Source: Aurelia coerulea
Lineage: Eukaryota > Cnidaria > Scyphozoa > Semaeostomeae > Ulmaridae
NCBI GenBank assembly: GCA_039566865.1
Contig: CM076953.1
Coordinates: 5,332,001-5,396,000 of the forward strand
Direction of reading: 5' to 3'
DNA length: 64,000 bases
This document shows, piece by piece, positions 1 to 12,100 of this stretch (position 1 is the first letter of the stretch; each line of letters starts with the position of its first letter). The notes under the pieces were generated by a model that saw only the letters and a list, made by a program, of their open reading frames with translations, searched no databases and was not told the origin of the DNA. Both the position numbers and the translations under genes were made by a program.

Positions 1-655
1 TTCCACTCAAGTCTTTACTCAACCTTCATCCATCTTCCAACCGGGAATCACAATTGCTCAAGATCTTTCCTGGAAATCCCGCATAACTCAATTATCAAAA
101 CTCTCTTCACAAAAACTCCCGGTTCTCTATAGAACTCGAGGTTACTTTGCATACGCATCATCCTTACTGCTTATACTATTCACATCCCTCACTCGCTCTA
201 CCTCAGACCTAGAGTATTGTTCGCACGTACACGGGATGGCACTTGCTCCAAGAACGATAATCTCACAAACAAATTTCAATCCCTTACCTTACGGACAGGC
301 GCTATGTTTCTGTTTTGTGTTTTTCCACCGCCATTTCCATGAAGGGGCGGACCGCTATTTCAATGCATTTTCAGGGTGGCGCAATGGCTACGAAAGGGCC
401 TGTGTAGGGCGTGAGTAATCTTTAATGGGTGTGGCTACTTAGGGAGCTTAATTCAATGAGCTAGAAGGACTGACAAGATTGTTTTATAACTCAATGGGCC
501 GGCAATGGGCCTGCTGATATCAGAATCTATCTTTACAGGGTTACCTTATTATAGGAGATCAAAGCTTGCTAGAAATTATTGAATGTTTAATAATTTTAAC
601 AACTTTAGTGAAAACTTTGAAGATAATCAAGATCTAGAGCTTTCCAAACTCACTC
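1..655. other. Upstream flank, nothing recognised
   Basis: The sequence has no ORF above 60 codons with recognisable content, no tRNA and no clear repeat ends. It ends at the target duplication of the next element. Confidence 0.5.
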
Positions 656-1320
656 CAGTGGCGTAACGCAGTTTAGGCCACCTTAGTTCAAGAACTAAGG
701 GCCCCCGACCAAAAGGGGCCCCCAACAAATGTTTAGTGTTGTGTGCTTTTTAGCCATACTGTGCTAAAAGTCTTCCTTAGGCCATCCCAAAACCCTTTAC
801 TAACCAGTGCTGCTAACACATGTTTACTAAAATTCTGTTTATAAACTATTTTGTTTATTCGCATATATAGCTTTTTCAGGAAAAAGGGAGAACACTTAGT
901 CTGCACTAAATTTACTGCACCTATTGCACTAATATTATCCGCAGAAGCGTCAAACGTAGGTTTTAAAGCCATCTGCCATGGTAACATTTGTGTGTGTTCA
1001 AAGTAATCTTCATCAAATAACACAACAGTACCGTCCGAACCTTTGAATATTGCCCAATTTCTGATATCAGATAATTCTATACCGAAGAGCAACAGTTTTT
1101 TTTATATAAACTACTTAGCTTTTTGAAACGCAATTCATATAAATGTACTAAAGTTTCTTTTCCACATAACGTGGATTTTTCGATGTTTCAAAGGGCATAG
1201 TCCCAACAATTTACCCACGACCCCCTTCCTCCGTAGATCTCACTTTGCTTCGCGGTCCCTACATAAGGGCCCCATCTTGTCAAACTCCTAAGGGCCCCAA
1301 GTTTCTCCGTTACGCCACTG
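656..1320. mobile_element. hAT-like non-autonomous element
   Basis: The termini are inverted and imperfect, starting CAGTGGCGTAACG and ending CGTTACGCCACTG, typical of hAT transposons. A perfect 8-bp target duplication ACTCACTC flanks it (648-655 and 1321-1328), the hAT length. A 119-codon minus-strand frame inside (733-1092) has no family I recognise and may be transposase debris. Confidence 0.8.
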
Positions 1321-1346
1321 ACTCACTCCCCATGCTGGGTAAGTCA

Positions 1347-1933
1347 AACAAGGGCTGATTTTGTAATACAATAACAACAGTTGCGTTTGATTGACACTTC
1401 AATTCAAAGCGATTAGCGATTGCAGACAAAGGAATTTTCTCAAGCAGTAATTCAAAACAATCAAAGCAGCAATAGTTTCCCCAAAACTCTCGCCTTCTGG
1501 AAGGACAAGGTGGTTTTTAAGAAAAGTTATGACCTTATGACGAAATAAGATGGGTAGATCTAAAGTTCGGTCTGTCGGGTATTGTTTACTTGATTCAGAA
1601 GCCCAAACGAAAGGCATTGTAATGCTTGCATCTTTAGGGCTTACACGAAAAGATTAAAAAACAGCTCCTGAAGCAAATAAGCAAAATTTGCCAGACCGAT
1701 TTTTAGATTTACCCTACTTCTTTCGGCATAAGCACATAACTTCTCTTAAACACCATATTTCGTTTGCACCAGGCGAGAGTTTGCCATGCAAGTTTCGGGG
1801 AAACTGTTACGGCTTTGACTGCTTTGAATTACTGGTTGAGAGAATTTCCTTTGTCTGCAATCGCTAGTCGCTTTGAATTGAGGTGTCAATCAAGCACAAC
1901 CGCTGCTATTGTATTAAAAGTTCTACCCTTGCT
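1347..1933. mobile_element. 9-bp-TSD fold-back MITE family, copy 1 (no target duplication)
   Basis: The ends AACAAGGGCTGATTTTG and TACCCTTGCT are inverted, and long arms of over 150 bp pair with each other (GCAGACAAAGGAATTTTCTC against AGAGAATTTCCTTTGTCTGC). It is the same family as the copies at 26100, 27320, 31702, 36091 and 40821. The flanks do not show a 9-bp duplication, so this copy may be rearranged. Confidence 0.75.
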
Positions 1934-2970
1934 GATTGCATCATTATTTATAATTGCATCATTAAAACTGGCAAACGCTTCCTCTGAGTACCCAGTATCT
2001 GACTCACCCACCCAGTAGGTACAATATGGTGGTAAGCAACAAAGATGTTTGGTGAGGACACAACCTCAAAACTGGCTAAAAATGATCAAGATATTGTTGG
2101 GGTGATGAGATACGGTTTGTCCGAGAAAACATATGTGTCCCCCCGTGCAGTAGGTTAATGCTCATGCGCCCAGCAGGGCTCCAACCAAAAACGCTACTGC
2201 GCATGACCTTAAACCTGTACTGCACGTATCAGTACCTCGTCTCCCCTACAAGATATGACAGATCCCCAATTCAGATTTATACAAAATAGTCCGAAGTCTC
2301 CTTTAGCCAAATGAAGATTGAGTAACCATGTATGTTCAACCTTTTTCAATGATTGACAGCTAGGCTCTTGCAGAAAAACAAGGAAATAGGGAAGTAAGGA
2401 AACATCAGTCATGATTTTGGGTCATAGAGTTCTATTCTAATAACCAAACTTTTATTCAAACCAGCGTCCATGAAGCTGGATTGGAAAGAAGAGATAATCC
2501 GATCTTTAGTTATCCACTGTCGCTACTGTGTCTGTTTCAAAATTGCATGTTGCAAATTCTGAAAAGGATTCCTGTCAGTCAAAGGCATGAACGTATGAGC
2601 CAGAAGAGAGGGAGGGGAAGCAGTAGCAAGATCCTCTATGATTTTCAAAAATGCCCTCTTTCAACCTCAGAGTGCCCTTTTCCCCAGCTTTTTTTTACGT
2701 TTTATTGTGCTAATCGAGTTCTAATTTATTTGCCCTAGCCAGGTATATCGGTCGGATATCCTTCAATCCTTGTAACCCTAAAGAAAGAACCCTTAGAATT
2801 TTTTTTTCGCGACCGTCTGCGGTTTGAAAGCTGCCCTACCTCTGTTCACGAGGAAGTAGTAAGTTCTTTGGTGTGTTCGTAAGATGGAAAAAACAAGGAA
2901 ACAGATTTCGTTTTTAGTTATAAGGTTAACAATGTAAGGTCTGATTTAAAAGAAGGTTGACAGTTTCAAA
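1934..2970. other. Flank upstream of the VWDE-like start codon
   Basis: I see no ORF with recognisable content. It should hold the promoter and 5' UTR of the gene whose start codon is at 2971, but no convincing TATA box or initiator can be assigned. A further upstream non-coding exon is possible. Confidence 0.4.
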
Positions 2971-3043
2971 ATGGGAAGGAGACGCACGCCAAAAATGATG
3001 CTCCTCGCATTTTTTACAGTTTTAATGGCAATTTCTGGATTAG
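2971..3043 (+). CDS. VWDE: Exon 1: start codon and signal peptide
   Basis: The ATG has A at -3 and G at +4, a good animal start context. Twenty-four codons follow: a basic stretch (GRRRTPK) and then a hydrophobic core ([16 protein letters not shown]), a textbook secretory signal peptide. The exon ends one base into a codon at donor GTAAGT (3044), which is phase 1. That single G joins exon 2 to make an Asp codon. It is too short to show as a long ORF and was found from the splice site and hydrophobicity. The next exon lies 17.2 kb away because of transposon insertions. Confidence 0.75.
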
Positions 3044-6000
3044 GTAAGTTGCTTGTATGTTCTAAATTCTTATGACGAGTGTGAAAGATCGAATAAATTT
3101 CAAAACAGTTAGGAAATAAAACATGGAATAAACCTTTCTACTTACGTTTTGAAAAGACGTTTGGATCGTGTGCCCAAATCTTGTATGACGCAATAAAACA
3201 TGGGATCGACGCTTCGAATCGAAAAAATGAATTTAACAGTGAGTAATTAAAAAAGATTAGCAATAGGCAAATCTGTACTTGTGAATAGTACAACAAAACG
3301 TTTCTGGGATAATTTGCCTGGAATAGTTTTATGTGTAGCGACATTTCCTAGCCTGCATGAAACCTCAATTCCTCTTCATAAGAGCAGTCAAAGCTGAGCA
3401 AGCTAGCCATCTCCATGTAAAGAGACTGGAGGCATGAAACTCAGATACACATCCAAAATACGCAGCATGGCTATGATTATTTTCATAAAAACGCAGTATA
3501 CGAACCATTTTGTTACGCAACTACAACTACAACTATCTGTTGGCGTTAATTAGCATGAGCTAGACGAGAGCCAACCATAAATAAAGAATGTCTCACGATT
3601 ATTGCTGCCGAAGGCAGCCTTACTATGCTTCTTCAATCAGCGAGCGAAATTAGCCTGCCTGCTGTCTGTCTGCCGTCAGGCTTTGTAGACGGGCCAGCTC
3701 ACGGCTTGTGAGCATTTATCCAAAAAACAACAATAAAAGTTCTCCAACAAAAGATAATGAGTTCTTCCTACCGACTTAACTACCTAACTACGTCAATGGA
3801 CGACAAAGGTTTTTTCTAACAATGCAGAACTCAATATTACGGACCATGGATTCATGGACTACAGAACTACGGAACCAAGAGCCTTGGACTCAGGAACTAG
3901 AAACCGGCGGAGGAGAGTAACTTAATATTCTAAATCGTTTACTTTTGAACCATTACCCAATTGTAAATTCAAACATAATACAAGTTTCCTTAGCGATGAT
4001 CATTCAATTAATTTCTATGAAAATAACCTCGCTACAGTCGCATTTGATACAAATAATAATCGGCAGCACTCACTGATTGATGTTATATATCTAGTTTTAA
4101 TTATGTATTTTTGAATCTTTATGACTTTGGAACTTTGTAGATTTCCTCCGTAGAGGGCGTAGAGGTATTGACTGCACAAGTTGCTATAAACTACATAGTA
4201 AACATTTTCACAAAAATTTTCAGAGTAAACCCAGATTGCAGCGCACCCCGATTAGCTTACTATCGTTATATTTATTTGGCAATTACTTCATCTAGCTACT
4301 TCCAACGGGCAACATCTGTTCACCATAACACAATGGGAACAAGCAAGACAAACTTGCTTACTCTCAAGTACCGAATAAACGGGGGGGGAGTGAGAATAAT
4401 CGGGGGAAGGGTTGGAAATGGTTCAATATAATAATAATCGGGGGGGTTGGAACAATTGGGGGGGGGGTTGGAAAAATTGAGAATAGTCGTTTTCCGTTTC
4501 TTAGTAAAACACGTATCTTTTTTAAAATTAGTCATGTTACTAATACATTGTACTTAGTGATGTTACTGAAACAAAGGAGAATAAAGTTACTAAATACAGA
4601 AGTACGTTTGCTTAGCAGGAATTATTAAAAAAATTATGTTCACTATTATTTCTATTTTTCAAGAATTAATAAAGGGGGGGTTGGAATAAAAGTGGGGGGG
4701 GTTGGAAAATGTTTCAAAAATTAATAAGCGGGGGGGGACGATTATTCGGTACTTGAGAGTAGCTGCTGGCGGTGACTTAGCAAGCATTCAGAGTGCCCAG
4801 GATCAAGCAAAGATAGATGGGATGTGGTGAATATTATTGGATCGGGTTAGATGATCGTGCTGTCGAAGGCACTTTTGTTTGGAATGATGGAAGTGTGGTT
4901 GGCTTTACAAATTGGAGCTCGGGGCAGCCTGACGATGCACGTCACGTGCCGCAGAAGACTGCACAAATGTAAACTTTGCCATTCATGGAGAATGGAACGA
5001 TCTTTTTTGTTGGTGGAAAATCAAGTCAATTTGTAAGATTCCAAGTCAGTCTTTTTTTGATACTTGATGTCAATTGTCTTAGTTTTAGACTCTACAGTAG
5101 ACATGACCAGCAACGCCGTTGGAGCGAAATTCATAGGTGGAAGCCAGGAGGGGAGTGAAACTAGATCCAAGCAGAGAGAGGAAAAACGAGGTCCGAGGTC
5201 TCATCCTCAGGAAAATCATCTGTGACTATATGTCTGTAGTTTTTCAGAACATGCCTCTGATATGATGAAAGTAAAAGACGTGTCATTAAAAGGATCAAAA
5301 TATAGTGACTCAACAGTTTGATTTTTATTGGGAAATGTGAATCGGGCTCCTAAATTATTCTACTCTCATTGATTTTATCTGTAATTATTCAGCTTGATAA
5401 CTATGATAACTCTTCATTGATAAACTGATATCTTCATTTCGATATGATTGACTTTCACAGCATTTTCAGCCCCATCGACCCCACCAGCCCCCCTACACTA
5501 CTGAGAAGTGAGGGGCAAGTCACTTCAGGGATCTCGCACACAATTCCTAACAATCCTTCGGAATCCTTCGAAATCTTTAAGAATCTTTAAGAATCTTGAA
5601 TGAGAATCTTTTGAATCTCTCGGAATGATCAAGAATCTTTAAGAATCTTCAGAAATGTTTCAAAAATCTTGAAAAATCTGGGAAATTTTTCAAATATTTC
5701 AGTGATCTTAGATCACTGAGATGAATTTCAGCCTGAAGATGTTGCATTTGCACCTCAATTGTTGCAAAAAAACCTACGACTGAAGTTAAACCACGTTAAG
5801 CCTTATTCCGTTGCACTGCGTAGCTGCCATGATTTGGTTATATGCTACAAACTCTTGACACTAAAACTGACAACATTTCTTTCAATAACACCCTCTGAAG
5901 GGACCATTATGGAAACAAGGTCGCACTAACCTTTTAATGCTATCCTTGTCATTTTAACCTGGGAGTGTTTTTGGATTCGATATTAACTTTTATATCCATA

Positions 6001-6083
6001 TACTCTACGCATGTAATTAGATATCTCTTGTTTTTCTTCTCAATATTTTATATTACACTTAATTCTAATTTTGATGGCAAATA

Positions 6084-6115
<32 letters not shown>

Positions 6116-9100
6116 TGTTGATGCAGTCGCTAGCCTGTGCGCATGCGCTTTTCTTGTTGTTGTTGCAGTTCTTAAAGGTATGACACATGCTGTTGCTGCT
6201 TGGTGGACTTGCTCTAGTTCTATTCCGTGGTCCGCCCATGGGTAGTTAGACACTGCTGGTGTGCTTCTATGGAGGAGCGCTGGATAATATGTATCTGCAG
6301 GGGAAATTTTTTTGCAATACTGCGGAGGAGATATCGAAAGAACAAAAATCTCCTCCGCAGTACTATAAAAATTTCCCCCGCAGGTATCTCCTCCGCAGTA
6401 CTATAAAAATTTCCCCCGCAGATACATATTATCCAGCTCTTCTCCATAGAAGCACACCAGCAGTGTCTAACTACCCATGGTCCGCCGTGGTCCATCAGCG
6501 CTAAAAAAATATAATTACTTTCTCCAGGGGCGTTAAGTCACAAGCCACGAATAAAGTGCTGGAAAAGAGAGGAAAACAAAATTCGCTTCTCCATCACAAT
6601 GCCCCTGCAGAAGTAATTACAATCTTTTAGCATTGATAGACTTGGAGCAAGAATAGAGATTTACTTGGAGCAGGTCCAGCTGCTTAGTAAAAGCAGTACG
6701 CAAACAAACAAAAACAAGGACCGAGGAAAGTAAATCTGAAAAACTTCCTGTCAGCCGTCATTTAAACTATTCTTACTTTCGTCGCTGTTCCACTAGCAAC
6801 AACTAATTCATCATTTTCTGCTCCTGATTGTAAACCCAAGGGGGGGGGGGGGGGGTAATTAGTATATTACATGCGTGCCCATTGAACCAGCAGAAAATGG
6901 ACCAGATCATCCTCATCAGAAAAAAGAATATTTTCCACTTTTTGTGATCAATGTTCAGAGCTTTGATCAAACTTTATCCATCTCCCAACGTGGTTTACTA
7001 AAGTATGAATTACGAGTTACGACTTACGACTTACGAGTTACGAGTTACGAGTTAGTTTTAATATATAAGTTACGAGTTAAGAGTTGCTTTTATTGTACGA
7101 TTAATTGTTCCCCCCTGAAATGGATCTTTTGGTCGGTATGAAAGGCAACACTGGAAAACTCATTTATGCAACAGGAACATATTATAACAGCAATTCGATA
7201 TACTAGATTAAAGCAAACTCATCGGTTGATAAAGATGTAGACTAAAGTTCGTACATTATAAGTTTCATTGCCTGTAAAATAAGTTCTAGTGTTGTTTTTT
7301 GTGGGGTATTGGAAGCGCTTCATGGCAGGGAGTGCCTACTACTAAATATATAGTAAACTCTAGAAGCATAGCAGACCAGCAAGGGTAAATTTTGTAACAA
7401 TAGCAGTTTTGGTTTGTTTACATTTTGCTCCACAGCCAATCAACGAGCTCCATTTTTGACCACGTGATCAACAATTTCCCGCGTCGCGATCGTCGCGAGT
7501 CGAAGCTGTGGGAAAAACCATAGGAAAACTACCCTCTCGAATTTTGCTCGCCGCGAAAATATACTTTTGAGGAACCTTTAGAAATTTTTAATCTGGGTTG
7601 TCAAATATATTTCCTAACCAGGGCTGCTTGCCCATTGGTCTACTCCACCTGGTTTTTGAGAAATGATTTTTTAAACGTCGTCATTCCACGGACCTCTCGC
7701 TTCCTTTGAGGGGGCTTAGGCCCAGCGCAAGGAAGTTAATATTTGCCTCCAGGAATGGCACTCCCAGTTGCTAAAAATCAGTTCCAGACTGGAAATCAAG
7801 GTTCCAATACATTCAAGTTTGATTTACCCAACAGAACTGTTGCAGCAACTTATCCTTATTAGCCGCCAAATTAGCCCTCCCCCCCCCCCCATGCCCATGT
7901 CAACACAATTTCCATAACAAGAAAAATCGGCATGTAAGGGTTTCTCTTTTGGGCACTTTGGTGGGCAATAAATGTCAATTCGTCCACTGATCATAAAGTA
8001 AACTGCAGAATCATTTGTTGGTTTCTTCTAAAAATAAAACTCCAGGACAATACTAAACAAGATTTTGGCAGGCAAACTGGAAGAGCAGACCATGAAATAG
8101 TTACACAACGCAGTAAAAGGATAACGAAATCTTGTGTTATTTAAATGTGGATTCTCCAAACTTAATGGCTACGATAAAGTTTCCTTCGATGAATGTTGGA
8201 AGAACACAGGAGGTATGTTTTTAATACGTAGACTAATAATTCAACCTAGGATTGAAAGTTTATCAACATTATTACATTTCCAGTACTCCAGAGAACAGTT
8301 TCTTGCGAGCTCCATAAACAATATTTGTACCCTCGCTCATAAACATTTTAAAACAAAGCTTTGAAGTTTTAAGGTGTGGTGACATTAACTCGAGTAGATT
8401 TCCGAATAATATAATACAGAAAACAAGCAGAACAAGTGAAGAAAATAAAGTAAACTATGCTAAGACTTTCCTTTACCAAAATGAATAGTTTCTTCTTAAA
8501 GATTTTTCCCAGTTCTGGAGTTTCTTGATATAATTTAGCGATCTTCTGAGAGTTGAGTTGAGTTTTCTTATAAGCAGCTTCGTGCGTCTGTGTGTGTGTA
8601 AACGCAAAAAGGAAAAGTAACCAAAGCTTAAAGCCATTCTTTTAATAAACAAGGTAAGAATACTTTGAATCGCAATTTGATCATCAGCACCAATCATAAA
8701 CCACACAAATCTTTCGAGCTAGAATGCTTCCGACCAGTTGTTTAAATTCAAATTCATAAATTCGGAGACACTTAAAAAAATCTCTATCAATTTATTCTCC
8801 AATTCTCCTTGAAGGTGAAACAAAATCTAGTTTAGTGTTTTCCAAGAGTACTTATTTATGTGATGTCCACTTCTGCGACTTATCGACTTACCTTAAAAGA
8901 CTGACTTCTTTCATATTTTTGCTCCCTTCTTTTATGACATTCTTTGGGGAAAACTTATGTTATGGCAAAGTTTGCAAAATCAAGCTTTCAAACCTTCTGC
9001 TGATAAATTGTATCTGAAAATGACAAAAAATTGTTTTTAATTCAATTATGTAACTGTGTCCTGTGACCCGTGATATTGCGTAACTTGTTTGTACTGATTG

Positions 9101-12100
9101 GATCGTTTCCTGTATTGTATAGTCTTTTGTGCTACGTCCGTCTTTTGAAAGAGCCTTTTGTGTATTCGTGTATTCATTTATATTCTTTTGTAGAATTAGG
9201 CGCGGCGAAGCGAAGCGTGGTCGAGGGGACTTGAGCTTGTTTATTTTGATGGTTGTTTATGGACATCGCGTAAGGAACGCTATTTTTTGAACGCTGATCT
9301 AATGGACACTAATGTATTCCAGTAAGTAGTATTATCGGGTTATTTTCATCGCTTTACAAAGCTTCGTTTATAGTATTAGTTTCGTTCTGTTTTGTCTGTT
9401 TTGTTACATGTCTGTTTGTTTGGGTTTAATTTGTTTTCGTTTTATTTTAGCAAATCGTAGCATCAAAGAATACCTAATAAAAATGCTGATTTTACAAACT
9501 TTGGAATTTGATTATTTCGGCTGCTACATTTAGTGGAATACAAGTCACTTCAGCGTATTCAGTTTGATTATGGAGGAGAATTCCTCGGATAAATTTGTTG
9601 AGCCCTTTGAAGGATTGGTAAGAAACAGTACGGAATTGAGCACAAACAGAGATTTGGATAAAGATACGGTCACGGATATTCGCGATGAATTTCAAAGCAA
9701 TATGGAGGCTCCGAATTTGTTTGGTATTGGGGGTGACAGACCCAAACGCGTTGTATCATTAACGGAGAAAGGGAAGTCGTATGCCCGCGACCTTCAATTT
9801 GGAAATCGAAAATTTTTATATCGTAACTTACAGAAGCAGATGAAATTGATTACGTCATCATTAAATTCGAGTGTCAGGATAGAGGTTATTCGATGTGAAT
9901 TGTCGAAATTAGATGAGATATTTTGCAATTTGATGGCTGTTCAAGAAAATTATATTGGGTTAGTGGACAACTGCGATCAACATGATATTGAAACCCGATG
10001 GTTTGAAAAAGTTGATAAGGAGGTCGTGGATTTTAAAACAGATATTCATAATTATTTGTCTCAAGCTAAGAATTTAGAAGATAATAACAGCGTTATGTCA
10101 TCAAGTTCAAAGAGCTCAAGAGGGTCGTCGCGAAAGTCTGGTTCGTCAGTTCGTGAACGTGCAACTGAAGAAAAGGCACGTTTAGCAGAGTTACTTGCAG
10201 AATCAGAATTTCTGGAAGAAAGGAGAGCTGCAGAAATTGCCTCTGAAAAGGTTCGCATGAAGCAAGAAATAGCAAAAGCAGAAGCTAGAGTCAAGGTTTT
10301 TGAGGAGTTTGAGGATTCTGTCAGCTGTAAGAAATCGGTTACAGAAGATTTGCCAGATCAAAATATTATATTTCAGCAGAAGGAAAAGGTTCCGCATTCA
10401 TATGTCAAAGACTGGATTACCCAAAAGAGAGATGGCACCAATTATCCTCGTCTTCTGCAGAGAGAAAGAATCGAGCCCCCTCGAGTGCACCTTGGAAATT
10501 TGTCTCAACAACAACAACCACAACATGCAGTTTCTTTTGATATTGGAAGACCTGATCAACGTTCAGAACCTTGTATTCCCAAGATGCGTAAAGAAGAGAT
10601 TTCTCAACAAGCTAGAGCACGATTGCCTCAACAACCAAATGTAAGGGTAAAATCTATCAATGGGCCAAGAGAAGACACAGTGAGCACTGATGAAAGCACT
10701 CTACATGCTGCACTGTATGCGTTATTCAACCAGCAAAATGCTCCGAATGTGGACATTGATGTTTTTAGTGGGGATCCCATGGAATATCAATACTTTATGG
10801 CAACATTTCGTGAGGTTGTTGAGAAGAAAATTGTGGATCCAATGGGAAGACTGACCAGATTAATCAAGTATACGTCAGGTGAAGCGAAAGAACTAATCAG
10901 ACATTGTATTCAGTTGCCGCCAAGTATTTGTTATAAGGAAGCAAAAGCATTATTAACAAAGGAATATGGGGATTCGTATAGAGTTTCTGCTGCGTACATG
11001 CAGGAGCTACGGAGATGGCCACAAATCAAATATGCTGATGCACTGGCATTTAGAACTTTCTATAGATTTCTGGTTAAATGCCAAAGCAGTATGAAATCTG
11101 GCCCCAATTTACAAGTATTAAACACACCAGAAATTCTGCAAGTTCTCCAGTCAAAACTTCCTGGTAATCTACAAGAAAGATGGAATCGAAAAGCTTTTGG
11201 TATCAAAAGAGACGAATTGAGAGCAGCTGTATTCTCAGACTTTGTTAGCCTAATCGAAGAAGAAATGAGGCTGGTCAATGACCCATTGTATTCAAGAGAA
11301 GCTTTGTCCGAAGTACAAAGCCCCTTCAAAGACAGATTTAGAAGAGAAATGCCAAAAGATACGAAGATGAGTGTTTACAGTACAGAGATGTCCTCAGCAG
11401 AGACGAATAGAGTTTATGAATCTAAATCAAGTTGCCCATCATGTGAAGGATTGCATGATTTGGACAGATGCTCAGATTATCTAAAGCTTGATGTGAAAGA
11501 AAGAAGCAAGTTTCTTTATGTGAAAAGATTATGCTATGCATGCTATAAGCCTACATCCCCAACTCATGTGTCGAAGAGTTGCAATCAACGAAGAACGTGT
11601 AATATTTGTGCTGGATCTCATCCAACTGGTTTACATGGATTTAAATTTGCAAAGAGATCTGAGAGTAATGAAACAAAACGAGATGATGTGGTCTGTAATT
11701 TAACTTTTCTCGATGCTCAAGTCATAAGTTTATCGGTGATCCCAGTGAAACTTGGTGTCAAAGGTGGGAACCAAGAATTGGTAGTATATGCTATGCTTGA
11801 CAATTGCAGTCAGGGAACTTTCATACACGAGGATATATTAGATGCATTGAAGGTGAAAGGCGTGAAGACCACAGTAACTGTGAAGACCATGACTGGTGAA
11901 GATACAGAAGGATCAGTTTGTCTCGATAATTTGACTGTGTCTGGTTTGGGCCCTGCAGACAGAGAGACGATCTCATTGCCAAAAACCTACAGCAGAAGAG
12001 GACTTCCGATTCAAAGAGATGATATACCAACACCCGATAAATTACGTCATTGGCCCCACCTGAGAGAAATCACGAAAGATGTGCACAAAGAAGATTCTGA

